Counted from the stretch's first letter, positions 8,270 to 17,772 are shown. The stretch is DNA of 64,000 nt from Cohnella phaseoli (GCF_003386235.1 NZ_QRDZ01000027.1:1-64000), one strand, 5' to 3'. The notes: generated by a model from the letters alone, not told the origin. A program made the numbers and translations.

Positions 8270-8311
8270 CAGTACCATTCGTTTATCCGCAACTTCGTGA
8301 CGGGCGTCACA
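8270..8311 (-). promoter_or_regulatory. Fnr/Crp-like box and -10 of the hemerythrin gene
   Basis: Read on the minus strand, TGTGA-CGCCCG-TCACG (8311-8296) matches the Crp/Fnr half-site arrangement with six-base spacing, nine of ten bases. Its centre is about 41 bases upstream of the start predicted from TACTGT (8275-8270), the position used by activators that touch RNA polymerase directly. Confidence 0.5.
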
Positions 8312-8338
8312 GAGGCGGCGCTCTCTTTCGGAATGCAG

Positions 8339-8372
8339 AAAAAAAGCCTGCGCCGTTTTACGGACGGCACAG
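8339..8372 (-). terminator. terminator of the GH87 gene
   Basis: A 9-bp stem (8348-8356 with 8364-8372, one G-U pair) is followed on the minus strand by GC and seven T residues, just beyond the stop codon at 8403. Confidence 0.85.
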
Positions 8373-8402
8373 ACCCTTTCCTAAGCAACTGATATTTAGG
8401 GA

Positions 8403-11400
8403 TTACCAGTTGTTGCCCGATACGCGAACGACAGTGAAGCCCGGGCTCTTATTTTCGCCGTAGATCGCCGAAACGCCGGGATTGTTCACCTTAACGTTGG
8501 TGAAGCTCGCCGCGCCGACGGCCGGTCCTTGCCCGTTCTCCGCCTTGGCGACCAGCTTGATGCCGTAGCGCGACGGATTGTTGATCGTAATGTTTTCCAG
8601 ACGAACGTTCTGCATGGGCAGGTTTTCCGGAGATTTGGACTGGAACATCAGGCCGAAGTAGACCGGATTGTTGATGTCGACGTTTTTGACGACGATGTTT
8701 TTGAAGTCCCGGTCGCCTCCGAAGAACCAGATCGCACCGAAGTTCTGATAATCGTTGATCTTGTCGTCGGCGCCGACGCTCGTCCAGAAATCTCCGCCCG
8801 TGCGATCCAGCGTCACTCCGTCGATGACGGTATCCAGAGCGCCGAAGCCGAGCGTGTTATACCCGAAGCTCAGGCTGCTCACCGTCAAACCCGGATAGGT
8901 CAGCGTATCTGCGCCGTACAGGTTCTGGAACAGATTGTCCTGACCGCCGTAGACGGCGAAAGCGGCTGCGCGTCTGACGTTGGTGGCGGTAAGATTCGTA
9001 TACTTGTTGCCTACATTGTAAGAGCCTCCCGCATCGATTGCGCTGAACAGAGCGAAGGAATCGTCGCCCGTGCCGCGAGCGTAATTGTTGTCGATAATGT
9101 TGTGGGAGGAGCCGTTGGTCATATTGATGCCGTCGGCGAACAAGTTTTTAATCCGGTTGTTCTTGAACGTGTTGTACGAGGAGTTAACTCCCCAATACAG
9201 GCAAATAAAGTGCTCGGCCCAGATGTTCTCGATCGTCACGTTCTGCATGCCGTTGCCGTCGATGAACTTGCCGGGACCGTCCTGCCTGTAGATGTAGTTG
9301 CCCCAAGCGGACAGGTTCTTGATCGTCGAGCCGTTGGCGGCGGACGAAATATTGAAGCCGACGTCGGTGTTCGTCTGATTTTGCGGAGCCATCAGCTTTG
9401 TATGCCACGGGCCTGCCCCGATAATCTCGGTAGCCCGCCCGTACAAGAAGATTTTGGACGAGATCGTCCATTCGCCGGCAGGAATGAAAATTCCCTTCTT
9501 CGACGAGTCCTGGCGGAATTCGTTTAGAGCCTGCTCTATCGATTTGCTGGCCGACACTTCTACATATTTGGCCGGGTCGGGGTTCGAAGCGGGCGGAGCG
9601 ACATTCTCCGTCTCGAGCATGTCTACATAGATCCAAGGGACATCCCCGGCATCCTTCTGGATCCGAATTTTCGTTCCGACCGGATAGACCTGGTCGAGCA
9701 TCAGCTGCGCATCCTCGTAGAGCCAATAAGCTTTGGAGCCGGAGTTGTTATAGCCGAGCTCTCCGAGAGTCGTCGGAGTCGCATAGACGTACGAGTACTT
9801 GGAGGTAACGGTAAAGTTGCCCTTATCCGCTCCGTTGACGTACAAGCTGATTGTGCCTGTCGTATTTTCTGCTACGGCATTGCGAAGAACGAGCGCGTTC
9901 GCCGGGGCAGTCAGCGTAAATTCCACATATTCGCCGTTGGCGTCCAGGTGGACGGCTGAACGACCGGAGGCTTCGCCCGCGAAATCGCCTGGCGTGAAAT
10001 TCGGAGCGAGCCGCGTGCCGTTGGTGCTATTGGATGGAGCCTCCGCTTCCAAAATGGTGAACGGCATATTGGCGCCTCGGCCGGAATAAAGGCTGGCCGT
10101 ACTCGTATTGTTCGTTTGCTTGACGGCGGCTTCGTTCGCATCCGCCGCGACCGTTGTTGTCACCGTATAGCTGCCGTTGACTGCCGTCCACGTGCCAAGA
10201 GTGACGCTGGCCGACGCTCCTGCAGCCAAAGCTCCGTTGTAAGAGCCGTTGAATGTCTGTACGGTAGCCCCTGCCGCGTTTTTCAGCACAAGAGAGATGG
10301 CGTGAGAGCCGCTTGCCGAAGCGATATTGCCTTGGTTTTTGAGATTCACCGTAAACGCTACGGTATTTCCCGCGCTCGGATTGCTAGGCGTCCATGATGC
10401 GGTCGCGATCAGATCGGAGCTTTGCACCTGGCCGACGACCAGCGGCGATGACGAGGTGAAGCTGTTGTTCGAATTGTCCGTCTCGACGACCGTATCGCTC
10501 TCGTCGACTTTGGCGGAGACGGAGTAAGAGCCGGCCGTCTTCGGACCGATGTTGGCGGAGACGTTCGTCGACGCTCCCGCTGCAAGCGGGCCTACGGAAG
10601 CCGTTCCGACAAGACTGTTATCGAGGTAGAAGTTAACGCTCGAAGCCGGAGCTGCGACCGAGCCGGCGTTCCGAACGACGGCGTTAAGCGTAACGGCATT
10701 GGTCTCGATAGGGGTAGTCGGAGACCACGACAGTCCGGTGATCGTCAAATCCGGATTCGGAGCCATCGTGCCGATAATCTGGAATTCCGCCGCTTGTCCG
10801 CCGGGAGCGCCGGAGTTGGCGGTAAACCGGAGCTGCACGCGGCTCGCCGTGGCGTTCACGGGAATCGTAACCGTGTTCTGCGAAGCCGGATTAAACGTAT
10901 ACGTGGTGGCGGATACCAGATTCGCGAAGGTCGAAGAGTTCTGATCGTGCCCCAGTACTTGAATCGTCTGCGTTCTCGTCGCCCATGCGCCGGCAGGATT
11001 GAGCTTGATGACGACGGACGTAATATTCGCGTTGGCCCCAAGATCCACGGTAAGCGTGCCGGGATGGCCGCCGGCCTCCCAATAAGTGCTCGTATCGTTA
11101 TCGTTGGCATTTTCCGCCGTAAAAATAGGAGTAGAAGAGGAAGCCGTAATTGGTTTTCCGACGGCCAGGTTCGTATCGTTGCCGCCGCCTGAGCCTTGTC
11201 GGGTAACGGTATTGCTCGGCGCAGATACATTGCTGGCTGCATCCTTGGCGACGACGTAATAGGCGACGGTTGCACTCACAGGCTGATTGTCCGTATAGGA
11301 GAGCGTTGTGCCGTTCACGCTGCCGCGCAACTGCCCATTGGCATAGACGTCGTAGCCGGTTACTGCGACATTGTCCGTCGAAGCGTTCCAGGTCAGCTGG

Positions 11401-12389
11401 ATTATGCCCGAGGATGGTTGCGTGTAAGCCAGATTGGTCGGCGCAGTCGGAGGTTGGGGATCTGTCGAGCTGCCCGGCGTAAAATTGATCCAGTTAATAT
11501 TGAAATCGTAGCCGCTTGCGAAGACGCGAAGCGTTTGCGGGCCGGCCGCCAGCGTTACGCTTGCGGTAACCGTCTGCCAATTTTGCCAGCCGCCGGTGTT
11601 CGGCACGGCCGTCGTAGCCAGCGTTGCGCTTCCCGATTGAAGCTGCAGCTGACCCGAAGAGCCGTTGCTCGCGACCCGATATTCTACCGTATACGCGCCA
11701 GCGGCTTGCACGTCTACACTGTAGTCGAGCCAGTCGCCGACGTGAATCCATCCGACGTTGAGTCCGCCGCCGGCATCCGACGTCGTCTCGGTCTGGATTC
11801 CGTTCATCGCGCTGTAATTTTCGGCTTCAATTTTGCCCGGAATGACCGAAGGTCCGGACGGGGTTGCTCCGTAGACCTCAAGCTCGGACAGCTGGCCGGC
11901 CGGCCAGCTCGTGTTAGCGGAGAAGAGAACGCGGACGTATCGCGCGCTGGCGGAAGCGAAGTCAATCGCGACCGAATTCCCCGTGCCGGGATTAAAAGTA
12001 TAGCTGGCCGACGGCTTGAGATCCGAGAAGCCCGTTCCGTTCGTGCTGCCCTGGACGGCCAGCGTCTGCTCGCGGCTCTCCCAGCCGGATGGCAGCTTCA
12101 ACACGACCTGATCGATCGATACGGCGCTGCCGAGATCGACTTGGACCCATTGCGGGAATGCGTTATTCACGCTCTCCCAGTAAGTGCCCGGATTGCCGTC
12201 CGTAACGTTGGATGCGACATAAACATCGGCATGTCCGGACTCCGAAGCCGGTTTTCCCGCCGCTAAATTCGGGCCGCCGGCAGCATGGACATAAGAGGGA
12301 GCTCCGACGGGGGACAGGAATGTCCCCAAAATGAGCGTCACCATGCACACCCAAGCAACGACTCGTCCTTGCTTTCTCGTCATCTTCAT
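8403..12389 (-). CDS. multimodular secreted alpha-1,3-glucanase, GH87
   Basis: A 1328-residue exported enzyme expected to cleave alpha-1,3-glucan (mutan, fungal wall glucan). Order: signal peptide 1-36; discoidin/F5-8C domain about 40-175; CBM6 about 180-305 (IPGKIEAENYSAM); Fn3 about 315-398; second discoidin about 405-545; two CARDB domains about 548-780; a CBM35-like sandwich about 785-920; right-handed beta-helix about 930-1328. In the helix, D1086 (ADGIN) and D1109/D1110 (GTGDD) have the same spacing as the catalytic Asp triad I recall for Paenibacillus GH87 enzymes. The discoidin-CBM6-discoidin front also matches that family. Transcribed alone; AAAGGAG precedes the ATG. Confidence 0.88.
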   Translation of the reverse strand: MKMTRKQGRVVAWVCMVTLILGTFLSPVGAPSYVHAAGGPNLAAGKPASESGHADVYVASNVTDGNPGTYWESVNNAFPQWVQVDLGSAVSIDQVVLKLPSGWESREQTLAVQGSTNGTGFSDLKPSASYTFNPGTGNSVAIDFASASARYVRVLFSANTSWPAGQLSELEVYGATPSGPSVIPGKIEAENYSAMNGIQTETTSDAGGGLNVGWIHVGDWLDYSVDVQAAGAYTVEYRVASNGSSGQLQLQSGSATLATTAVPNTGGWQNWQTVTASVTLAAGPQTLRVFASGYDFNINWINFTPGSSTDPQPPTAPTNLAYTQPSSGIIQLTWNASTDNVAVTGYDVYANGQLRGSVNGTTLSYTDNQPVSATVAYYVVAKDAASNVSAPSNTVTRQGSGGGNDTNLAVGKPITASSSTPIFTAENANDNDTSTYWEAGGHPGTLTVDLGANANITSVVIKLNPAGAWATRTQTIQVLGHDQNSSTFANLVSATTYTFNPASQNTVTIPVNATASRVQLRFTANSGAPGGQAAEFQIIGTMAPNPDLTITGLSWSPTTPIETNAVTLNAVVRNAGSVAAPASSVNFYLDNSLVGTASVGPLAAGASTNVSANIGPKTAGSYSVSAKVDESDTVVETDNSNNSFTSSSPLVVGQVQSSDLIATASWTPSNPSAGNTVAFTVNLKNQGNIASASGSHAISLVLKNAAGATVQTFNGSYNGALAAGASASVTLGTWTAVNGSYTVTTTVAADANEAAVKQTNNTSTASLYSGRGANMPFTILEAEAPSNSTNGTRLAPNFTPGDFAGEASGRSAVHLDANGEYVEFTLTAPANALVLRNAVAENTTGTISLYVNGADKGNFTVTSKYSYVYATPTTLGELGYNNSGSKAYWLYEDAQLMLDQVYPVGTKIRIQKDAGDVPWIYVDMLETENVAPPASNPDPAKYVEVSASKSIEQALNEFRQDSSKKGIFIPAGEWTISSKIFLYGRATEIIGAGPWHTKLMAPQNQTNTDVGFNISSAANGSTIKNLSAWGNYIYRQDGPGKFIDGNGMQNVTIENIWAEHFICLYWGVNSSYNTFKNNRIKNLFADGINMTNGSSHNIIDNNYARGTGDDSFALFSAIDAGGSYNVGNKYTNLTATNVRRAAAFAVYGGQDNLFQNLYGADTLTYPGLTVSSLSFGYNTLGFGALDTVIDGVTLDRTGGDFWTSVGADDKINDYQNFGAIWFFGGDRDFKNIVVKNVDINNPVYFGLMFQSKSPENLPMQNVRLENITINNPSRYGIKLVAKAENGQGPAVGAASFTNVKVNNPGVSAIYGENKSPGFTVVRVSGNNW

Positions 12390-12631
12390 TCTCCTTTCAA
12401 AATGGGGTGTTTCAGATGCAGGTCATCTAAGCAGGCTTCTCTATCCGCTCCTTCTTCTCAAAATTTTCATAATTATCTATTGTAAGCGATGTCATTTCAT
12501 GAGGTGATCCTCCTTCCCGGAAGCTTTGTTGGAGACTGCATCTTGATCATAAGACAAGATTGCGCTTCGGGTTAAGGAGTAATTCTATCAATATGATGTG
12601 CGGGATTATGCATCAGGCGCTCGCCCTCGAT

Positions 12632-12817
12632 TCACTCGCTTCGATCCGTTGACGAATCGACGGCCTGGTGGGCGTCCCATTTCCTCCTAAGTCTCCGAAG
12701 AAGACCTCGTTCCTTCTTCTCCAGCTTGACGAGCCGAAGATAGTCCAGCAGCAGGCGGTATCTTTGATCGTCGTCATGGCCATGCTTGCGCATTTGTTCA
12801 AGAATATTTTTAGACAT
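12632..12817 (-). CDS. small charged hypothetical protein (61 aa)
   Basis: The ATG at 12817 has GGAGTGG six bases upstream, better than the in-frame ATG three codons earlier. The product starts MSKNILEQMRKHGHDDDQRY and continues as a helical, arginine/lysine-rich stretch (KLEKKERGLLRRLRRKW). It is probably soluble and may bind nucleic acid or another protein. Not recognised. It lies in the gap between the GH87 gene and the SDR gene. Confidence 0.6.
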   Translation of the reverse strand: MSKNILEQMRKHGHDDDQRYRLLLDYLRLVKLEKKERGLLRRLRRKWDAHQAVDSSTDRSE

Positions 12818-12973
12818 GGGATCCACTCCGTTAGCTCAGTACTCTGCGACATCCATTTTAGCGCTAAGGTCTCAACATTTTCTGAACAGTTTCGCTTTTT
12901 TTCGAGTAAATCACCGAAAATTAGCAGATCTAACGTTTAACAATAGGGTCTTAAGACCTATCGTTGGTGGAGA

Positions 12974-13001
12974 TTGATCCGCAGCCTGTTCGTGGTAAAA
13001 T
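12974..13001 (+). promoter_or_regulatory. promoter of the SDR-ligase operon
   Basis: TTGATC (12974-12979), 16 bases, TAAAAT (12996-13001), followed by an AT-rich stretch. The start codon at 13059 lies about 50 bases below the predicted transcription start. Confidence 0.5.
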
Positions 13002-13058
13002 TTAAATATAAATATAAAGAGGCCGTTTCTCATTATCGGACAAGAAGGAGAATGTCTT

Positions 13059-13919
13059 GTGCCATCGTACACGCTGCTGGAGCGTCTGCTGTTTCCGTCC
13101 GTTCGTCTGAATGCGCGGAAGCTGGAACGCCGATTGTCAGGGAAAACCGTACTGATCACGGGGGCAAGCTCCGGTATAGGAGAGAGGCTTGCCTACTTGC
13201 TGGCGGGGTTCGATGCGCGGCTGATCCTTACGGCCAGGCGCGGGGACAAGCTGGCTGCGATCAAAGCCGATATCGAGTCGCGGACCGGCTTCAGAGCGGC
13301 AATCGACATATTTGCGGCCGATCTTCGCGAACCGGAGCAGACGGATGCTTTGCTTGCGTATGTGAGCCAGCTTCCGGGCGGACTGGACGCCGTCGTCAGC
13401 AATGCCGGTCATTCCATCCGGCGTTCGGTGCGAGAATCGTTGGATCGGTATCATGATTTTACCCGTACGATGGCGATCAATTATTTCGCTCCGGTTCGTT
13501 TACTGCTGGGCGTTATCCCCTTGCTCGAAAAAAACGGCGGACATATCGCGAACGTCTCGACAGTTAGCGCGCTGCTGCTTCCCGTTCCGAACTGGGCGGC
13601 CTACCAAGCATCGAAATCGGCCTTCGACGTATGGCTGCGATCCGCCGCTCCGGAGCTAAACGCGCTGGGCGTCTCCGTTTCTTCCGTCTATTTTCCGTTA
13701 GTGCGGACGCCTATGATTGCGCCAACGGCCGCATACAAGAACGCGCCTGCGATGTCCGTCGAGATTGCGGCGAAGATCGTCGCCCGGACCTTCTATTCCC
13801 GTTGCAGAGTCTATAAGCCATGGTGGCTTGCTGCCGGGGAGCTGGCTTCCGTGCTTTTCCGCGGGGTGTGGGAGCGGTCAGCAGCTCGAAAAATAAGCAG
13901 AAAGGAGCGAGCGCGATGA
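13059..13919 (+). CDS. short-chain dehydrogenase/reductase
   Basis: A 286-residue classical SDR with GTG start and AAGGAG ribosome site. The Rossmann motif TGASSGIG is at about 34-41, NAG in SNAGHS, and the catalytic S-Y-K set is STVSALL followed by YQASKSAF. The long C-terminus (GVSVSSVYFPLVRTPMIAP and a basic hydrophobic tail) resembles membrane-associated SDRs acting on fatty or polyketide chains. It overlaps the following ligase by four bases (ATGA), so the two are translationally coupled and probably serve one lipid-like substrate. The substrate cannot be read from sequence. Confidence 0.88.
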   Translation: MPSYTLLERLLFPSVRLNARKLERRLSGKTVLITGASSGIGERLAYLLAGFDARLILTARRGDKLAAIKADIESRTGFRAAIDIFAADLREPEQTDALLAYVSQLPGGLDAVVSNAGHSIRRSVRESLDRYHDFTRTMAINYFAPVRLLLGVIPLLEKNGGHIANVSTVSALLLPVPNWAAYQASKSAFDVWLRSAAPELNALGVSVSSVYFPLVRTPMIAPTAAYKNAPAMSVEIAAKIVARTFYSRCRVYKPWWLAAGELASVLFRGVWERSAARKISRKERAR

Positions 13920-15562
13920 AGCTGTATCGGCTGTTTTTTGTCCTCTACCGGATCGGCCTGCTCGCGCCTCGCCCGCTCTTTCGGCTGTACCGTTCTATTT
14001 TCCGCCATGGGATTAACCTGATGGCTTTGCTGGGCTTTGCCGCTTCGCGCTATGGAGACAAGACTGCGCTTGTAGATGCGGATGAGGATGAAGCGTTGAC
14101 CTACCGCGAGCTGTATGATCAAGCCGTCTTGCTGTCTGACATTTTTAGGGATAGGTATAGCTTGACGGAAGGACGCAAAGTCGGGCTGCTGTGCCAAAAT
14201 CACGCCGAACTGGTTAAGACGATCTTTGCGATCTCTTCTACGGGCGCCGATCTCTATTTGCTGAATGCGGAAATGGGAGAGAGCCGCTGGCAGGCGCTCG
14301 CACTGAGTCATACCTTCGATCTTCTCGTCTATGACGAGAAGTACGACTTCCTTCTGCGAAGCGCATCTTACTCGGGGGCCGCGATTCCAATCGCTCACGA
14401 CGCGGCAGTGTCGGTGAAGTCTTTGATGTCCAACGTTGCTCCCGCTGATAGTCGGCATGATCGGAGAGAGGGCCGAAGCTCGGCTGGGAAGCTAGTGCTT
14501 CTGACAGGCGGGACGACGGGAGCGCCGAAGGAGGCTGCGCACAAACCGTCTCTGTTGGATTATTTGAATCCGTTCTACGAATTTCTAAGCCGCTTACGGA
14601 TCGCGGAGCGAGAGACCGCCTACATTGCCACGCCGATCTACCACGGCTATGGGATCGGTGTGCTGCTGCTGCTCTGCGCCCTAGGCAAGAAGGCGGTCGT
14701 GCGGCGCGGCTTCGACGCGGAGCGCGCATGCAAGCTCGTTCGAGAGTACGGCGCGGAAGTGGCGACGGTCGTACCTCTCATGCTGCGCAAAATGCTTGAG
14801 GCTGACGCGGACGGCGACCTGCGCTCGCTTGCCTGCGTGGCCTCTGGCGGAGCCGAGCTGAACCCCAAGCTTGTCGAAGAGACGAGAGAGCGACTGGGCG
14901 ACGTGCTGTTTAATCTTTACGGCACATCGGAGGCGGGGCTTAATCTGATTGCGTCGCCGCAGGATCTCGCACAGTCTTCCCACACGGTCGGCAGACTTGT
15001 CCGCGGCTCCCGTTTGCGCATCGTGGACGAGCGGGGCATGGAGGCTCGGACCGGCCAGGTCGGTCGCTTCTGCATCCGCAACGATTGGTCGGCGAAAAAC
15101 GGCGCTCCCCGCTGGATCGAGACGGGGGATTATGGCTTGAGGGATGAGCGGGGCTTGCACTATCTTCGGGGGAGAACGGACAGCATGATCGTCTCGGCGG
15201 GCGAGAATGTCTATCCTCTGGAGGTGGAGCAGGTTCTGCTTACGCATCCCGATGTAGCGGATGCAGTCGTTATCGGCGTGCCTGACGAACGGTTCGGGGA
15301 GAGGCTCGCCGCTTACATAGAGCTCGCCCCGGTCCGTCAGACGGAGTCTGCGGGCAGGAAGCAAGCCGCTCCGACCGAGGAAGAGCTACGGGATTGGCTG
15401 CGCCGACGATTGGCGAGATTCCAGATGCCCGGCGAGATCGTCTTCGTCGAGCGGCTTCCGTATACTTCTCTGGGAAAGCCGGATCGACGGCGATTGGCGG
15501 GCGAATTCGGCAATCGAAACGCGCGGGATAACGAGAACGGAGCGTTTCGCGGCGTCGAGTGA
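13916..15562 (+). CDS. AMP-binding acyl-CoA synthetase/ligase
   Basis: A 548-residue adenylate-forming enzyme. I take the ATG at 13916, which overlaps the SDR stop and has AAAGGAG, over an upstream in-frame start inside the SDR gene. The motifs are in order: P-loop LLTGGTTGAPKEA, YHGYG, YGTSEAG, TGDYG, GRTDSMIVSAGENVYPLEVE, and the catalytic lysine in TSLGKPDR near the end. The N-terminus (LYRIGLLAPRPLFRLYRSI) is basic and amphipathic, as in long-chain acyl-CoA synthetases. With the coupled SDR it may activate and modify fatty acids; the product is unknown. No carrier-protein gene is adjacent. Confidence 0.88.
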   Translation: MKLYRLFFVLYRIGLLAPRPLFRLYRSIFRHGINLMALLGFAASRYGDKTALVDADEDEALTYRELYDQAVLLSDIFRDRYSLTEGRKVGLLCQNHAELVKTIFAISSTGADLYLLNAEMGESRWQALALSHTFDLLVYDEKYDFLLRSASYSGAAIPIAHDAAVSVKSLMSNVAPADSRHDRREGRSSAGKLVLLTGGTTGAPKEAAHKPSLLDYLNPFYEFLSRLRIAERETAYIATPIYHGYGIGVLLLLCALGKKAVVRRGFDAERACKLVREYGAEVATVVPLMLRKMLEADADGDLRSLACVASGGAELNPKLVEETRERLGDVLFNLYGTSEAGLNLIASPQDLAQSSHTVGRLVRGSRLRIVDERGMEARTGQVGRFCIRNDWSAKNGAPRWIETGDYGLRDERGLHYLRGRTDSMIVSAGENVYPLEVEQVLLTHPDVADAVVIGVPDERFGERLAAYIELAPVRQTESAGRKQAAPTEEELRDWLRRRLARFQMPGEIVFVERLPYTSLGKPDRRRLAGEFGNRNARDNENGAFRGVE

Positions 15563-15599
15563 TATACAAGTTTTATCAAGCTAATAGAAAGATGGAATG

Positions 15600-15623
15600 G
15601 CAAGTTTGCGGACTTGCTTTTTT
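15600..15623 (+). terminator. terminator of the SDR-ligase operon
   Basis: GCAAGT (15600-15605) pairs with ACTTGC (15612-15617) and is followed immediately by six T residues, 38 bases past the ligase stop. Confidence 0.75.
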
Positions 15624-15699
15624 CAGCGTTGTCACGGTTTTACGGCTGTATTCAAGGTTTTCCGCCCTGGAACAGGAGGGTTACACTGAATTTTCCGGC

Positions 15700-15728
15700 T
15701 TTCAACTCGCATGTAACTATCATATAAT
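15700..15728 (+). promoter_or_regulatory. promoter of mqo
   Basis: TTTCAA (15700-15705), 17 bases, then a perfect TATAAT (15723-15728). The leader to the ATG at 15876 would be about 140 bases, long enough for unseen regulation. Confidence 0.55.
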
Positions 15729-15875
15729 AGAAAGCAAATACACTAATCTGTCACGAACAGTGATGAGAATAGAAGATGGATTCGGAAAAGGTGCGTAAAC
15801 CCAACGCGCCTCGACTTGCTGTGTGCTTATGCGGACAGCGATATTTCAAATCATAGCATGCGAGGAAGGAAAATC

Positions 15876-17375
15876 ATGAGCGACAGACAAACGCAAACAG
15901 ACGTTATTTTGATCGGTGCCGGCGTAATGAGCGCGACATTGGGAACCATCCTGAAGGAGCTGGCTCCGGACTGGAAAATTACCGTGTTCGAGAAGCTGGC
16001 AAGCGCGGGCGAGGAAAGCTCCAACGAATGGAACAATGCGGGAACGGGACATGCCGCGTTGTGCGAGCTGAATTATACGGCAGAGAAATCGGACGGATCG
16101 ATCGACATTAGCAAAGCGGTAAACATCAACGAGCAGTTCCAGGTATCAAGGCAGTTTTGGTCTTATCTCGTCAACCACAACCGGATCAGCCATCCGCAAG
16201 AGTTCATTATGCCGCTGCCTCATATGAGTATGGTGCAAGGGGAGAAGGACGTTGCGTTCCTGAAGAAGCGCTACGAAGCGTTGACGGGAAATCCTCTGTT
16301 CCAGGGCATGGAGTATTCCGATGACCCGGCCAAGCTCGCGGAGTGGATTCCGCTTATTATGAACGGCCGGACATCCAGCGAGCCGATTGCGGCTACGAAG
16401 ATCGATTCGGGAACGGATGTTAACTTCGGGGCTTTGACCCGTATGCTGTTCGAGCACTTGAAGAAACAGAACGTTAGCATAAACTACAAGCACAGCGTGG
16501 ATAATATGAAACGGACCGGCGACGGCTCCTGGGAACTAAAGGTGCGGAACCTCGACAGCGGATCCGTAGAGCGCCATAGCGCGAAATTCGTCTTTATCGG
16601 CGGGGGCGGCGGAAGCCTGCACCTGCTGCAAAAATCCGGAATACCGGAAGGCAAAGGCATCGGCGGCTTCCCGGTAAGCGGTCTGTTTATGGCGTGTACA
16701 AACCCGAGCGTCGTCGAGCAGCATCACGCCAAGGTATACGGCAAAGCGAAGGTCGGCGCGCCTCCGATGTCCGTTCCTCATCTGGACACGAGGTTTATCG
16801 ACAACAAGAAATCGCTGCTGTTCGGACCTTTTGCCGGCTTCTCGCCGAAATTCCTGAAAACCGGTTCCATGTTCGATCTGATCGGCTCCGTGAAGCCGGG
16901 CAACGTGCTCACGATGCTGGCGGCGGGCGCCAAAAACATTCCGCTGACCAAGTATCTGATCGAGCAAGTGATGCTGTCCAAAGAGAAAAGAATGGAAGAG
17001 CTGCGCGAATTTATTCCGAACGCCAGAAGCGAGGACTGGGATTTGGTCGTCGCGGGTCAGCGCGTGCAGGTCATTAAAGATACCGAAGCGGGAGGCAAAG
17101 GAACGCTTCAATTCGGTACAGAGGTCGTCAGCGCAGCCGACGGCTCGATCGCCGCTCTGCTGGGCGCGTCTCCGGGTGCGTCCACGGCCGTATCCGTCAT
17201 GCTGGAGGTTCTGAAAAAATGCTTCCCTCAACAAATGGGAGCATGGGAAGAGAAGATCAAGGAAATGATTCCTTCCTACGGCGTGTCTCTAGCGAAAAAT
17301 CCGAAACTCAACGAAGAGATTCAATCGGCTACGGCGCAAGCTCTCCGATTGGAGAAAGTGCTTCAACCGGCATAA
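15876..17375 (+). CDS. mqo: malate:quinone oxidoreductase
   Basis: A membrane-associated FAD enzyme that oxidises malate to oxaloacetate and passes electrons to the quinone pool, part of the TCA cycle. The 499-residue length fits the family. The FAD-binding motif is [14 protein letters not shown] near the N-terminus, followed by the Mqo hallmark [18 protein letters not shown], and later [21 protein letters not shown] and [13 protein letters not shown]. The ATG at 15876 has GGAAGG seven bases ahead; an upstream in-frame ATG at 15816 lacks one. Transcribed alone, between terminators at 15600 and 17397. Confidence 0.96.
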   Translation: MSDRQTQTDVILIGAGVMSATLGTILKELAPDWKITVFEKLASAGEESSNEWNNAGTGHAALCELNYTAEKSDGSIDISKAVNINEQFQVSRQFWSYLVNHNRISHPQEFIMPLPHMSMVQGEKDVAFLKKRYEALTGNPLFQGMEYSDDPAKLAEWIPLIMNGRTSSEPIAATKIDSGTDVNFGALTRMLFEHLKKQNVSINYKHSVDNMKRTGDGSWELKVRNLDSGSVERHSAKFVFIGGGGGSLHLLQKSGIPEGKGIGGFPVSGLFMACTNPSVVEQHHAKVYGKAKVGAPPMSVPHLDTRFIDNKKSLLFGPFAGFSPKFLKTGSMFDLIGSVKPGNVLTMLAAGAKNIPLTKYLIEQVMLSKEKRMEELREFIPNARSEDWDLVVAGQRVQVIKDTEAGGKGTLQFGTEVVSAADGSIAALLGASPGASTAVSVMLEVLKKCFPQQMGAWEEKIKEMIPSYGVSLAKNPKLNEEIQSATAQALRLEKVLQPA

Positions 17376-17396
17376 TAAAATAGTTCAAGCTGCAGG

Positions 17397-17435
17397 GGCT
17401 GTCTCATAATTAACTTATGAGCAGCCTTTGTTTTA
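17397..17435 (+). terminator. terminator of mqo
   Basis: GGCTG-T-CTCATAA (17397-17409) pairs with TTATGAGCAGCC (17415-17426), one bulged base, followed by TTTGTTTTA. Confidence 0.8.
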
Positions 17436-17454
17436 TCTCGATTAATGTTTTCGT

Positions 17455-17640
17455 GGGGATGTATCTCCTTCCGGTTGCTGCTCCACCCCGCAAAGTGAAG
17501 AGACGCTTTCGAAGCTTATTCCGATTACTTTGCGGGGACCCCGGGTTGGAATCGTGAAATCGGAATGGGTAAACTCGTAACAATGAGATTTCACGATTCC
17601 AAAGGCAAACGCTCCGCTCCTCCAGGAGATACACCCCCCC
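17455..17640. repeat. nested inverted-repeat element (MITE/REP-like)
   Basis: Outer arms at 17455-17469 and 17624-17638 are complementary with one mismatch. Inside are two more inverted repeats: CCCCGCAAAGT (17486-17496) with ACTTTGCGGGG (17527-17537), and a perfect 16-bp pair at 17546-17561 with 17587-17602. The whole would fold as an outer stem closing two hairpins. No transposase is present. This is the architecture of a non-autonomous mobile or REP-type element. Confidence 0.6.
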
Positions 17641-17648
17641 CCCCCCCC
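17634..17648. repeat. homopolymer tract of 15 C
   Basis: Fifteen consecutive C residues at the right arm of the inverted-repeat element. Such tracts vary in length in replication and are prone to sequencing error. Confidence 0.8.
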
Positions 17649-17766
17649 TCCTTTCATCGAGATTAACTACGAAAAACGCAAAAAGAAACTTTTCGGGAAG
17701 TTTCCAGCGACTGATTCGTCTCTAAGCAAAGCTCGAAATGTTCAGTAATTGTTCATAACCGCATGA

Positions 17767-17772
17767 TATAAT
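17767..17772 (+). promoter_or_regulatory. -10 element of the SLH protein gene
   Basis: A perfect TATAAT 38 bases ahead of the TTG start; no good -35 is seen at 16-18 bases. Confidence 0.45.

Larger units (their letters stand above)
15563..15875 (+). other. intergenic region between the ligase gene and mqo
   Basis: It holds the terminator at 15600-15623, the mqo promoter at 15700-15728 and a leader of about 140 bases. I see no convincing gene. Confidence 0.6.

Noticed and set aside
12500-12517. Minus-strand GGAGGATCACCTC resembling the 3' end of 16S rRNA
   Set aside because: Only about ten bases match and nothing upstream resembles rRNA; it is a ribosome-site-like palindrome by chance.
12613-12852. 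79-residue minus-strand frame overlapping the small gene at 12632-12817
   Set aside because: The 61-residue frame has the better ribosome site and a protein-like composition.
15559-15798. 79-residue plus-strand frame after the ligase gene
   Set aside because: It runs through an intrinsic terminator and the mqo promoter.
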